The notes beneath the pieces were generated by a model. It saw only the letters and a program-made list of their open reading frames with translations, was not told the DNA's origin and did no database searches. Below are positions 1 to 5,732 of a stretch of 5,768 bases of DNA, piece by piece (positions within the stretch are counted from its first letter, which is position 1; each line of letters starts with the position of its first letter). The stretch covers positions 1 through 5,768 of the forward strand of contig JAFYIZ010000019.1 of NCBI GenBank assembly GCA_017538365.1, in the 5' to 3' direction. The DNA comes from a bacterium. GTDB lineage: Bacteria > UBP6 > UBA1177. A program made the translations under genes and the position numbers.

Positions 1-14
1 AAAAAGCAACATCA

Positions 15-113
15 CGTCATGTTGAGGTGTAGCCGAAACATCTCAGTCGTATTGAATGAGGCGGAATGTAACTTAAATATCTGCGAGATTTTTCGCTAAC
101 GCTCAGAATGACG
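15..113. repeat. Imperfect inverted repeat, dispersed-hairpin type
   Basis: The left arm at 15-44 (starts cGTCATGTTGAG, ends ACATCTC) is complementary to the right arm at 85-113 (starts GAGATTTTTCGC, ends CAGAATGACG). The arms differ at several positions and by a 1-nt bulge, and enclose a 40-nt AT-rich loop. Weaker complementarity extends outwards (1-10 against about 117-126). Arms of the form GTCAT-N2-TGAG-N-GNAGC-GAA-NN-ATCTC resemble short intergenic repeats that I recall being scattered in many copies through various bacterial genomes; that identification is from memory. It lies downstream of the endonuclease gene, the usual position for such elements. No open reading frame or RNA gene is visible in 1-161. 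Confidence 0.6.
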
Positions 114-161
114 GCAGCGTTCTTTTAAGATAAGATTCTGATTTTTTTGGATTTTTTCTAT

Positions 162-860
162 TTAGACAGCACGCTTGCACTCCCATTCATCAACGGGATC
201 GGCTTTATCCCACGCCTCTAACATTTTTCTGTTTTTATCGTTCACGATCCCGAAACCCGGATATGCAGAATCCATGTAAAAATAGGTTCTGGCAATGTCG
301 CCGCGGATAGATTCTCTAGGCTCGGCAGTGTTGTTTTTGACTTCGAAATCGCAGTTGCCGTAAGCCCTTTCTTCGCCCGGAATCTCGCCGTAATCGAAGT
401 TCGAGCGGTCTGCGTTCACTTTTCCGATCGCGGGAACGAGATTATACATGTCGGCCTGCATGAACTGGAACTGCTTATTCATTTTTGAAGCGCAGTTGCG
501 CCCTTTGAAACGCTTACCCTTGCTGTCGACGCACTGCGGATCGCCCTCTTTCCACTCTTTCAGTTTTCCGCCGAAAGCAGCCGCCGGAACAATGTGTTCC
601 CACTCGACACGCTTGCTGCGCGAATGGTTTTTCGCATCAAAATAGCTGCAGCCTTCAGCGATGACTTTCTGCTTTCTGTCGTAGGAACAGCCGCAGTAAA
701 AGGTCTTCCTCACTTTTTCGTCGCCGTAGATCACCTTGTCGAGAAACTTTTTCGACTTTGAAAACGAATTTATTTCGGTATTTCCCTTCTGCTGCTCAGC
801 CGCAAAGACAAAAACAGCTATAATCAGCGAAAAAATCAAGAAAATCAGGAGTTTTTTCAT
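162..860 (-). CDS. endA: Endonuclease I (EndA/Dns family), exported nonspecific DNase
   Basis: The 232-residue product matches the secreted endonuclease I family (E. coli EndA is about 235 aa), metal-dependent nucleases that cut DNA without sequence specificity in the periplasm or outside the cell. Residues 1-20 form a signal peptide: KK, a hydrophobic stretch, then a likely cleavage after V18-F19-A20. The beta-beta-metal active site is visible as EWEHIVPA (E86-A93), with H89 as the likely general base and E88 as a metal ligand. The conserved DMYNLVPAIGKVNADRSN block follows at 137-154, with N140 the likely second metal ligand. Seven cysteines (56, 58, 71, 110, 123, 170, 228) suggest disulfides. 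I chose the ATG at 858-860 because the signal peptide begins there; an in-frame TTG at 882-884 would add eight unusual residues. No clear Shine-Dalgarno site precedes it and the upstream transporter stops 7 bp away, so translational coupling is likely. Confidence 0.93.
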   Translation of the reverse strand: MKKLLIFLIFSLIIAVFVFAAEQQKGNTEINSFSKSKKFLDKVIYGDEKVRKTFYCGCSYDRKQKVIAEGCSYFDAKNHSRSKRVEWEHIVPAAAFGGKLKEWKEGDPQCVDSKGKRFKGRNCASKMNKQFQFMQADMYNLVPAIGKVNADRSNFDYGEIPGEERAYGNCDFEVKNNTAEPRESIRGDIARTYFYMDSAYPGFGIVNDKNRKMLEAWDKADPVDEWECKRAV

Positions 861-867
861 GCTAAAA

Positions 868-2223
868 TCACAAATACTTAACAAAAATATAGATCGTGCT
901 GATCACTATGACCATGATAGCCGCAGGTGCACTGATTCTGCAGTATCTGCCCCAGCCGACGGGGTGTCCCGATTTTGCCGAAACCGAGGTTCCGACTACG
1001 TTTGCACTTGCTCCGATAGGTGTAGCGCTGCCGCCGATATCGGTTCCCATCGAAAGTGCCCACGCCATGGTTTCAAGCGAAACTCCGGTCGTTGCGGAAA
1101 GCGATTTTATGATAGGTATCATCGTTGCAGCGAAAGGAATGTTGTCAATGAAGGCGCTGGCTATTGCCGATACCCAGATGATTATCGCAATCATTACATG
1201 GGCGTTTCCGGCAGAAACTTTTCCTATAAAATCGGCAATAAGTTTGAGTATTCCGGTCTGTTCAAGTCCGCCTACGACAAAGAAAAGTCCGATGAAAAAG
1301 AGCAGCGTTTTGTAGTCGACGTGCTTCAAGATTCTCATTGCGTATCTGGGGGAAGCAAGAAGCGTGAGTGTTGCTATTCCAAGCCCGATCGATGCGACTG
1401 TAAGTCCTGTTTCGGCGTGCGTTACGAGCAGAACGACCGCAATCGAAAAGATTATGCAGCTGTTGCTGAAACCGATTTTGCTCACTATTGCCGATTTCGG
1501 TGTCGGGATAGTCGTAATGTCGATATCCTTCCCTGCGTGAACATATTCCTTGCGGCACAAAACAGTGAAGTAAACAAGCGTGAAAGCAAGGCAGATAAAT
1601 GCGATGATTCCAGTATTCGAGAGGAAATCACCGAAAGAATAACCCAAGCTTGTACCGATTATGATATTCGGCGGATCACCGCACATCGTCGCCGAACCGC
1701 CTAAGTTGGCACAGAAAATTTCAGCTAAAATCATGCTTATCGGATTGAATTTGAGAAGGCGCGAAAGTTCGACCGTGACCGCTGCCAGAAAGAGAATGAC
1801 GGTGATGCTGTCGATAAACATCGAAAGGGCAAACGACATAATCATAAACGCGATGAAAATGTAGATTACGCGGTAGTTTACGAGTTTTGCGAGCCTCATG
1901 CAGAGCCAGCGGAAAAAGCCTGACGCCGCCATTCCTTCGACCATGACCATCATGCCGGCGATGAAAAATATCGTCGCCCAGTTGATTCCGGTCGAGTTTT
2001 CGGGAACTTCGCCAACGCTGTACCAGAAACTTTTTGTCATGATCGTCTTTATGTTGAGAGTTTCCATTATCGCATCAGTGCTGTGAAGCCCGAGGCCGAA
2101 AACGAGTCCCGCGGTAAGAACGGCGCATCCCAGCGTGACGAAATGGCGCTCGATTTTTTCAGTCACCATGAGAATGAACATCGCAAGAAAAATCGCGACC
2201 GAAAGTATTTGTGCAAGCAGCAT
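868..2223 (-). CDS. ArsB/NhaD-superfamily ion transporter (CitMHS-like permease)
   Basis: The 451-residue product is a polytopic inner-membrane protein with roughly 11-12 hydrophobic segments. It belongs to the ion transporter superfamily that includes ArsB, NhaD and the CitMHS/P-protein permeases. The family's internal duplication is visible twice. GGSATMCGDPPN (175-186, followed by IIIGTS) parallels GGSATPIGASANVVGTS (397-413), and FIDSITV (136-142) parallels FIDNIPF (358-364). These re-entrant regions normally bind the substrate and coupling ion. Substrate cannot be assigned: Na+/H+ exchange, arsenite/antimonite and di- or tricarboxylates are all possible, and no ars genes are nearby. The start is placed at ATG 2221-2223, which has GAGG six bases upstream; an in-frame ATG at 2233-2235 (four residues longer) lacks a good site. 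It is first in a probable operon with endA. Confidence 0.88.
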   Translation of the reverse strand: MLLAQILSVAIFLAMFILMVTEKIERHFVTLGCAVLTAGLVFGLGLHSTDAIMETLNIKTIMTKSFWYSVGEVPENSTGINWATIFFIAGMMVMVEGMAASGFFRWLCMRLAKLVNYRVIYIFIAFMIMSFALSMFIDSITVILFLAAVTVELSRLLKFNPISMILAEIFCANLGGSATMCGDPPNIIIGTSLGYSFGDFLSNTGIIAFICLAFTLVYFTVLCRKEYVHAGKDIDITTIPTPKSAIVSKIGFSNSCIIFSIAVVLLVTHAETGLTVASIGLGIATLTLLASPRYAMRILKHVDYKTLLFFIGLFFVVGGLEQTGILKLIADFIGKVSAGNAHVMIAIIIWVSAIASAFIDNIPFAATMIPIIKSLSATTGVSLETMAWALSMGTDIGGSATPIGASANVVGTSVSAKSGHPVGWGRYCRISAPAAIMVIVISTIYIFVKYL

Positions 2224-2229
2224 GACCAA

Positions 2230-2233
2230 CCTC
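2230..2233 (-). promoter_or_regulatory. Shine-Dalgarno site deciding the transporter start
   Basis: GAGG on the minus strand lies six bases before ATG 2221-2223. It overlaps the alternative upstream ATG at 2233-2235, whose own upstream bases are AT-rich with only a distant GAAGG. This favours the shorter protein. Confidence 0.5.
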
Positions 2234-2282
2234 ATTTATATAAAACCGCGCCTTCTGCAAAGCCGGCTCTCAAAAACCCGCT

Positions 2283-2310
2283 GTTATAGCGCGAACGATT
2301 TTTTTTGCAA
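2283..2310 (-). promoter_or_regulatory. Sigma70-type promoter candidate for transporter-endA operon
   Basis: Read on the minus strand, TTGCAA (2305-2310) and TATAAC (2283-2288) are separated by 16 bp. Transcription would start near 2276 and leave a leader of about 50 nt before the chosen ATG. The -35 hexamer is its own reverse complement and is also the -35 of the plus-strand promoter candidate. Confidence 0.55.
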
Positions 2311-2332
2311 TACACTTTCCGCGGCATATATT
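2305..2332 (+). promoter_or_regulatory. Sigma70-type promoter candidate for the radical SAM gene
   Basis: TTGCAA (2305-2310) and TATATT (2327-2332) are separated by 16 bp. The predicted start near 2339 gives a leader of about 34 nt. It shares its -35 box with the oppositely directed transporter promoter, so the two should exclude each other. Confidence 0.55.
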
Positions 2333-2360
2333 CAGGGGATTGCGGTTTTGTTGAGTTTTT

Positions 2361-2365
2361 AAGGG
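2361..2365 (+). promoter_or_regulatory. Shine-Dalgarno site supporting a TTG start
   Basis: AAGGG ends seven bases before TTG 2373-2375. It supports initiation at TTG rather than at the next in-frame ATG (codon 30), which would cut off the N-terminal strand of the B12-binding-like domain. Confidence 0.6.
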
Positions 2366-2372
2366 CTTAGTT

Positions 2373-3635
2373 TTGGCAAAACTTCTTTTCATAAATCCTT
2401 TCGTCGAAGATTTCACGGCTTACAACCTGTGGGCGGCTCCGCTCGGCCTTTTCAGGATCATGGAGTATCACGAAAGTATAGGCGACGACGTTACTTATCT
2501 CGATTTTTTAGACGGTGATTTTGTCGGAGACGATGCCGCAACTCCGCCGGTTTACCGTTCGTGGGAAAGGCACTCTTACTGGAAGCGCGAGATCGAAAAA
2601 CCTGAATGTCTGAAGATGATCCCGCGTAAATACTACCGCTTCGGAGCAAACGACGACACTGTCAGAAAAACACTTTCAGCACTTGAAAAACCTGACAAAG
2701 TCTACATTTCGACCGGAATGACATACTGGTACCGCTCGGTTCTTAAAATGATTGATTTTGTTAGAGAAATTTTCGGCGAAGTCGATATCGATATAGGCGG
2801 AATCTCGGCAATTCTTATGCCCGAAGTTTTTGCAGAAAAGAATGTTTTTGTAAATCAGGGAAAAGCGCAGATTCCTGAAAATATCACGGGAACCGGAATG
2901 AAATATCTCAAAAACCTTCACTTTTTTCCGGCAAATCTCATCGAAGGCTGCCCCAACCGCTGTCCCTACTGCTCAAGCGTCATTTTCAATCCGAAAGTTT
3001 CTTACAAAGATGTCCCTACCCTTGCCGAAAACCTTCAAAAATGGCATGAAGAGACAGGTCACTGCGATGTCGCATTCTACGATGACGCCCTGATGCTGCG
3101 AAACGGCGAACTTCTGCGTGATTTTCTCGACAGACTGCCATCAAATGTCTATCGATTCCACACTCCGAATGGACTTCATCTGCGTGAAATAAACGAAGAT
3201 CTCTGCAAATATCTGGAAAAATACAGCTTCCCGCAGCTTCGTTTCGGTTTCGAGACTGCTTTTTCGCGTTACGAAGACAAAACTTCGCTCAATCAGCTCA
3301 AAAGTGTCGTCAAACTGCTGAAAGATCACGGCTTTACAAGTGAAAGAATCGGAGTTTATCTTCTGTGCGGACTTCCCGGGCAGACTGTGGATGAAGTTGA
3401 AAAAACGATCGAGATCGTTGCCGAAATAGGCGCAAGACCCTATCTCAACGAATATTCGCCCGTTCCAAAAACCAAACTTTTTGAAGAGCATTTTAAGGAA
3501 AGCAAACTTGATTTCAAAAGTGAGCCGCTTTATCAGAACAACTCCGTTTCGGCGTGGAGAAGCCCCGTTTTTACGCCGGAAGTCGTGAAAAAACTGAAAG
3601 AACAGCTTTATAAGATCTATTCAGCCAGCATATAG
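2373..3635 (+). CDS. Radical SAM protein with B12-binding-like N-terminal domain
   Basis: The 420-residue product has two parts. Residues 1 to about 160 look like the Rossmann-type domain of B12-binding radical SAM enzymes: it opens with KLLFINPF, and a STGMTYWYRSV segment (113-123) leads to a GGISAILMPE motif (142-151). The cobalamin DxHxxG motif is absent, so B12 binding is doubtful. The radical SAM core follows, with GCPNRCPYC at 192-200 supplying C193, C197 and C200 for a [4Fe-4S] cluster that cleaves S-adenosylmethionine. Later core strands include FGFET (291-295) and LLCGLPGQT (330-338), as in COG1032-type oxidoreductases. The reaction and substrate are unknown to me, and no obvious partner is adjacent. 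The TTG start is supported by AAGGG seven bases upstream and by the conserved N-terminal strand. Its 3' end overlaps the convergent cyclophilin gene by 19 bp. Confidence 0.9.
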   Translation: MAKLLFINPFVEDFTAYNLWAAPLGLFRIMEYHESIGDDVTYLDFLDGDFVGDDAATPPVYRSWERHSYWKREIEKPECLKMIPRKYYRFGANDDTVRKTLSALEKPDKVYISTGMTYWYRSVLKMIDFVREIFGEVDIDIGGISAILMPEVFAEKNVFVNQGKAQIPENITGTGMKYLKNLHFFPANLIEGCPNRCPYCSSVIFNPKVSYKDVPTLAENLQKWHEETGHCDVAFYDDALMLRNGELLRDFLDRLPSNVYRFHTPNGLHLREINEDLCKYLEKYSFPQLRFGFETAFSRYEDKTSLNQLKSVVKLLKDHGFTSERIGVYLLCGLPGQTVDEVEKTIEIVAEIGARPYLNEYSPVPKTKLFEEHFKESKLDFKSEPLYQNNSVSAWRSPVFTPEVVKKLKEQLYKIYSASI

Positions 3636-4108
3636 ACGTCAGTTATCATTATCGGTTCGACCGGAACATCGTCGTAAACTTTTACAGACTGAGTCGCAAC
3701 GTCAGAAATCGCGTCAACGACATCCATTCCCTCGATGACTTCGCCGAATGCGGCATACTGACCGTCAAGGAAGTCGCAGTCGGTGTTGCAGATGAAGAAC
3801 TGGCTCGATGCGCTGTTGGGATCAGATGTTCTTGCCATCGAGATCGCATATTTTTTGTGAAGGACTTTCGGGCTTCTTTCAAGTTTGATCGGGTCAAGCA
3901 TTGCAGCTTTTTCCATCATGAACTTGTTCATTCCGCCGCCCTGTATCATGAAATCCTTGATGACTCTGTGGAAAATGAGCTTGTTGTAGTATTTCGCTTC
4001 GATGTGTTTGATGAAATTCGCAACCGTGATCGGCATTTCGTTGCCGTAAAGCGCGATGACCATTTTTCCTTTCGTCGTTTCGATGACAGCCTTGTTCGTA
4101 ACTTCCAT
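3617..4108 (-). CDS. ppiB: Cyclophilin-type peptidyl-prolyl cis-trans isomerase (PpiB-like)
   Basis: The 163-residue product is a single-domain cyclophilin, which speeds cis-trans isomerisation of proline peptide bonds during folding. It has no signal peptide, so it should act in the cytoplasm, and its length and sequence pattern resemble E. coli PpiB (164 aa). Diagnostic motifs are FHRVIKDFMIQGGG (46-59, catalytic R48), SMARTSDPNSASSQFFI (90-106) and FLDGQYAAFGEV (113-124), followed by GMDVVDAIS. The position of the human cyclophilin A tryptophan that contacts cyclosporin is F113 here, as in many bacterial members, which predicts weak drug sensitivity. The start is the ATG at 4106-4108, five bases after GGAGG; an in-frame TTG at 4118-4120 would overlap that site. 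The gene appears monocistronic with its own promoter, and its 3' end overlaps the radical SAM gene tail to tail. Confidence 0.95.
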   Translation of the reverse strand: MEVTNKAVIETTKGKMVIALYGNEMPITVANFIKHIEAKYYNKLIFHRVIKDFMIQGGGMNKFMMEKAAMLDPIKLERSPKVLHKKYAISMARTSDPNSASSQFFICNTDCDFLDGQYAAFGEVIEGMDVVDAISDVATQSVKVYDDVPVEPIMITDVYMLAE

Positions 4109-4113
4109 TGTTT

Positions 4114-4118
4114 CCTCC
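4114..4118 (-). promoter_or_regulatory. Shine-Dalgarno site for the cyclophilin gene
   Basis: GGAGG on the minus strand is separated by five bases (AAACA) from ATG 4106-4108. It fixes the start there and excludes the TTG at 4118-4120. Confidence 0.85.
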
Positions 4119-4142
4119 AAAATTAAAGAATAAAACCGGGAG

Positions 4143-4170
4143 ATATTACAAAACGGAAGATCTTTTTCAA
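4143..4170 (-). promoter_or_regulatory. Sigma70-type promoter candidate for the cyclophilin gene
   Basis: On the minus strand, TTGAAA (4165-4170) and TAATAT (4143-4148) are spaced by 16 bp, close to consensus. The expected transcription start near 4136 gives a leader of about 28 nt ending in the GGAGG site. Its -35 lies 34 bp from the first -35 of the divergent promoter array. Confidence 0.65.
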
Positions 4171-4203
4171 GTTTGAGAGAGAAATTTTTCGAGCCGTATT
4201 TTA

Positions 4204-4232
4204 TTGAAAAGTTGTGTTTTTTACCCTAAAAT
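4204..4232 (+). promoter_or_regulatory. Promoter candidate P1 in repeat unit 1
   Basis: TTGAAA (4204-4209), a 17-bp spacer and TAAAAT (4227-4232) match a sigma70-type promoter, with predicted start near 4239. Of the three it is the most distant from the ATPase gene. Confidence 0.5.
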
Positions 4233-4236
4233 TTTG

Positions 4237-4265
4237 TTGAAAAGTTGTGTTTTTTACCCTAAAAT
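4237..4265 (+). promoter_or_regulatory. Promoter candidate P2 in repeat unit 2
   Basis: This is an exact copy of P1: TTGAAA (4237-4242), 17 bp, TAAAAT (4260-4265). The predicted start is near 4272, inside unit 3. Confidence 0.5.
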
Positions 4266-4269
4266 TTTG

Positions 4270-4298
4270 TTGAAAAGTTGTGTTTTTTGTGCTAATAT
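4270..4298 (+). promoter_or_regulatory. Promoter candidate P3, nearest to the ATPase gene
   Basis: TTGAAA (4270-4275), 17 bp, TAATAT (4293-4298). The -10 differs from P1 and P2 and is closer to TATAAT. The predicted start near 4305 gives a short leader of about 27 nt containing the ribosome binding site, so this is the likeliest main promoter. Confidence 0.6.
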
Positions 4299-4318
4299 TC
4301 TATTGAAAAGTTGTTTTT

Positions 4319-4327
4319 TAAGGAGGT
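4319..4327 (+). promoter_or_regulatory. Perfect Shine-Dalgarno site for the ATPase gene
   Basis: TAAGGAGGT is fully complementary to the usual 3' end of 16S rRNA and stands four bases before ATG 4332-4334. It rules out the in-frame TTG at 4311, which lies upstream within repeat unit 4. Confidence 0.9.
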
Positions 4328-4331
4328 AAAA

Positions 4332-5648
4332 ATGCTGTTTCGCAAGATAGAATCAGAGATCGAAGCTCACTTGAAATCGGACAGCCGGAAGGTTCTTCTC
4401 GTTGACGGAGCAAGGCAGGTCGGCAAAACTTACATCATCCGTTACGCCGGCAAAAAGCTCTTCAAAAATTTTATCGAAATAAATCTGCTTGAAGATTCGC
4501 TGCGAGACCGCCTTTTTGCAGAAGTCAAAACTGTCGAAGATATTTACATGCAGATCAGCATGACAGCCGGAAATAAAATGAAAAGCCGTGAAAACACTTT
4601 GATTTTTTTTGACGAAATTCAGGTTTATCCTCACCTGCTGACACTGCTCAAATTTCTGGCTAATGACGGAAAATTCACCTTTATCGCAAGCGGTTCTCTT
4701 CTCGGAGTCACACTTTCGGAAACGACTTCGATACCTATGGGAAGTATCCGTAAAATCAGGATGTTTCCGCTCGATTTTGAAGAATTCCTCTACGCCTGCG
4801 GCATGAACGAGTTTGCGGTTTCGGCCATCAGACAGAAGTTTCTGCAGCTTGAATCACTTGACGAAGCGACTCACGACAAAATGATTGATCTTTTCAGAAA
4901 ATATCTCCTTGTCGGAGGACTCCCCGATGCGGTAAATTCATACATCGCAAAGAAAAACATAAAGTCGGTGCGTGAAATACAAAGCGAAATCCGTGAATAT
5001 TATGCAGCAGACGCCTCGAAATACGATTCGCAGAAAAAACTGAAAATCAGAAGAATCTACGACCTGATCCCGTCAAATATGGAAAACAAGAAAAAGCGCA
5101 TCGTCGCTCAGGATATCGAAAACAAAAAGGGAAAGGCTTTCCGGGATTATTCCGACGAGTTTGAATATATCATCAGCGCAGGAATCGCCCTTCCCGTTCA
5201 GGCGATATCGAACCCTGTTTTTCCGCTGATCGAATCGTCCGGCAAAAATCTGCTGAAACTTTACATGAACGATGTCGGCATTTTGAGCGGAATCCTTTAC
5301 GGAAACAACATCCGCGCCGTTTTGGACGATGAAAGAAGCGTCAACTTGGGCTCGGTATATGAAAGTGTCGTCGCATTCGAACTTATCGCACACGGACACC
5401 GTCTTTTTTACTACGACAACCGCAGCAAAGGCGAAGTCGACTATCTGATTGACGACTACGACACCCTTTCCGTCGTTCCGATCGAAGTGAAATCGGGCAA
5501 AGACTACACCATTCACAGCGCGCTGAACACTTTCGTTTCAAATGAAGACTACCACACCAAACGCGCCTTTGTCCTCTCAAACGAAAGACTTGTCCGCCAA
5601 AAAGGGAAAATCGTCTACGTTCCCGTTTACTACGTTATGTTTATGTAA
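4332..5648 (+). CDS. AAA+ ATPase with DUF4143 C-terminal region (AAA_14/DUF4143)
   Basis: The 438-residue product has the layout of the AAA_14/DUF4143 ATP-binding family. The N-terminal ATPase shows Walker A GARQVGKT (26-33, K32), Walker B LIFFDEIQ (90-97, D94, E95), an ASGS sensor-like segment (119-122) and the family signature PLDFEEFL (146-153). A YLLVGGLPDAV stretch (191-201) begins the linker to the DUF4143 part. Near the C terminus, GEVDYLI (367-373) and PIEVKSGK (383-390) give D370, E385 and K387, spaced as in a PD-(D/E)xK nuclease fold, with E350 a possible extra ligand. The cellular role of this family is unproven; members are often multicopy and variable between strains, and DNA processing or defence has been suggested. 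ATG 4332 is chosen from the perfect TAAGGAGGT. It stands alone behind a repeated promoter array. The reading frame is intact with no sign of decay. Confidence 0.9.
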   Translation: MLFRKIESEIEAHLKSDSRKVLLVDGARQVGKTYIIRYAGKKLFKNFIEINLLEDSLRDRLFAEVKTVEDIYMQISMTAGNKMKSRENTLIFFDEIQVYPHLLTLLKFLANDGKFTFIASGSLLGVTLSETTSIPMGSIRKIRMFPLDFEEFLYACGMNEFAVSAIRQKFLQLESLDEATHDKMIDLFRKYLLVGGLPDAVNSYIAKKNIKSVREIQSEIREYYAADASKYDSQKKLKIRRIYDLIPSNMENKKKRIVAQDIENKKGKAFRDYSDEFEYIISAGIALPVQAISNPVFPLIESSGKNLLKLYMNDVGILSGILYGNNIRAVLDDERSVNLGSVYESVVAFELIAHGHRLFYYDNRSKGEVDYLIDDYDTLSVVPIEVKSGKDYTIHSALNTFVSNEDYHTKRAFVLSNERLVRQKGKIVYVPVYYVMFM

Positions 5649-5732
5649 AGCTGTAAAATTTCTTGCCTTCCGTCCGTCTCTTTTTATTATCTGTTGTTTT
5701 TTTGATGATTTAATTTGAAGACAAAATGATTC

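Larger units (their letters stand above)
4204..4320 (+). repeat. Tandem 33-bp repeat array upstream of the ATPase gene
   Basis: Four units begin with TTGAAAAGTTGT at 4204, 4237, 4270 and 4303, an exact 33-bp period. Units 1 and 2 are identical over all 33 bp (ending ACCCTAAAATTTTG). Unit 3 is identical for its first 19 bases and then diverges (GTGCTAATATTCTA). Unit 4 lacks 2 bp after GTTGT and is cut short by the ribosome binding site. There are no spacers between units, so it is not a CRISPR array. Each unit holds an AAAA tract and a T6 tract, and units 1-2 also hold AAAATTTT, repeated about every three helical turns. Confidence 0.95.

Noticed and set aside
1-44. Intrinsic terminator for endA formed by the left repeat arm and the T run at 1-5
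   Set aside because: The stem is imperfect, has a 40-nt loop, and is separated by nine bases from a T run cut off by the window edge, so it is not a standard terminator.
861-884. TTG start at 882-884 for endA
   Set aside because: It would add eight residues before a normal signal peptide and has no ribosome binding site.
896-1315. Plus-strand frame of 139 codons with hydrophobic stretches
   Set aside because: Its composition mirrors the membrane segments of the transporter on the opposite strand, and it has no ribosome binding site or recognisable motif.
736-1704. Long plus-strand open frame of 322 codons
   Set aside because: It lies antisense to the transporter and endA, is arginine- and cysteine-rich with no domain pattern, and both antisense partners carry clear family motifs.
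4204-4320. CRISPR-like array, because of regularly repeated units of 33 bp
   Set aside because: Units abut without spacers, are AT-rich without dyad symmetry, and no cas gene is present.
4311-4331. Upstream TTG start adding seven residues to the ATPase
   Set aside because: The perfect Shine-Dalgarno site lies after this TTG and directly before ATG 4332.
5073-5516. Minus-strand frame of 147 codons inside the ATPase gene
   Set aside because: It is valine- and phenylalanine-rich shadow sequence opposite conserved ATPase/DUF4143 coding DNA.
5649-5703. Terminator after the ATPase gene at the T7 run
   Set aside because: No GC-rich stem precedes the T run.
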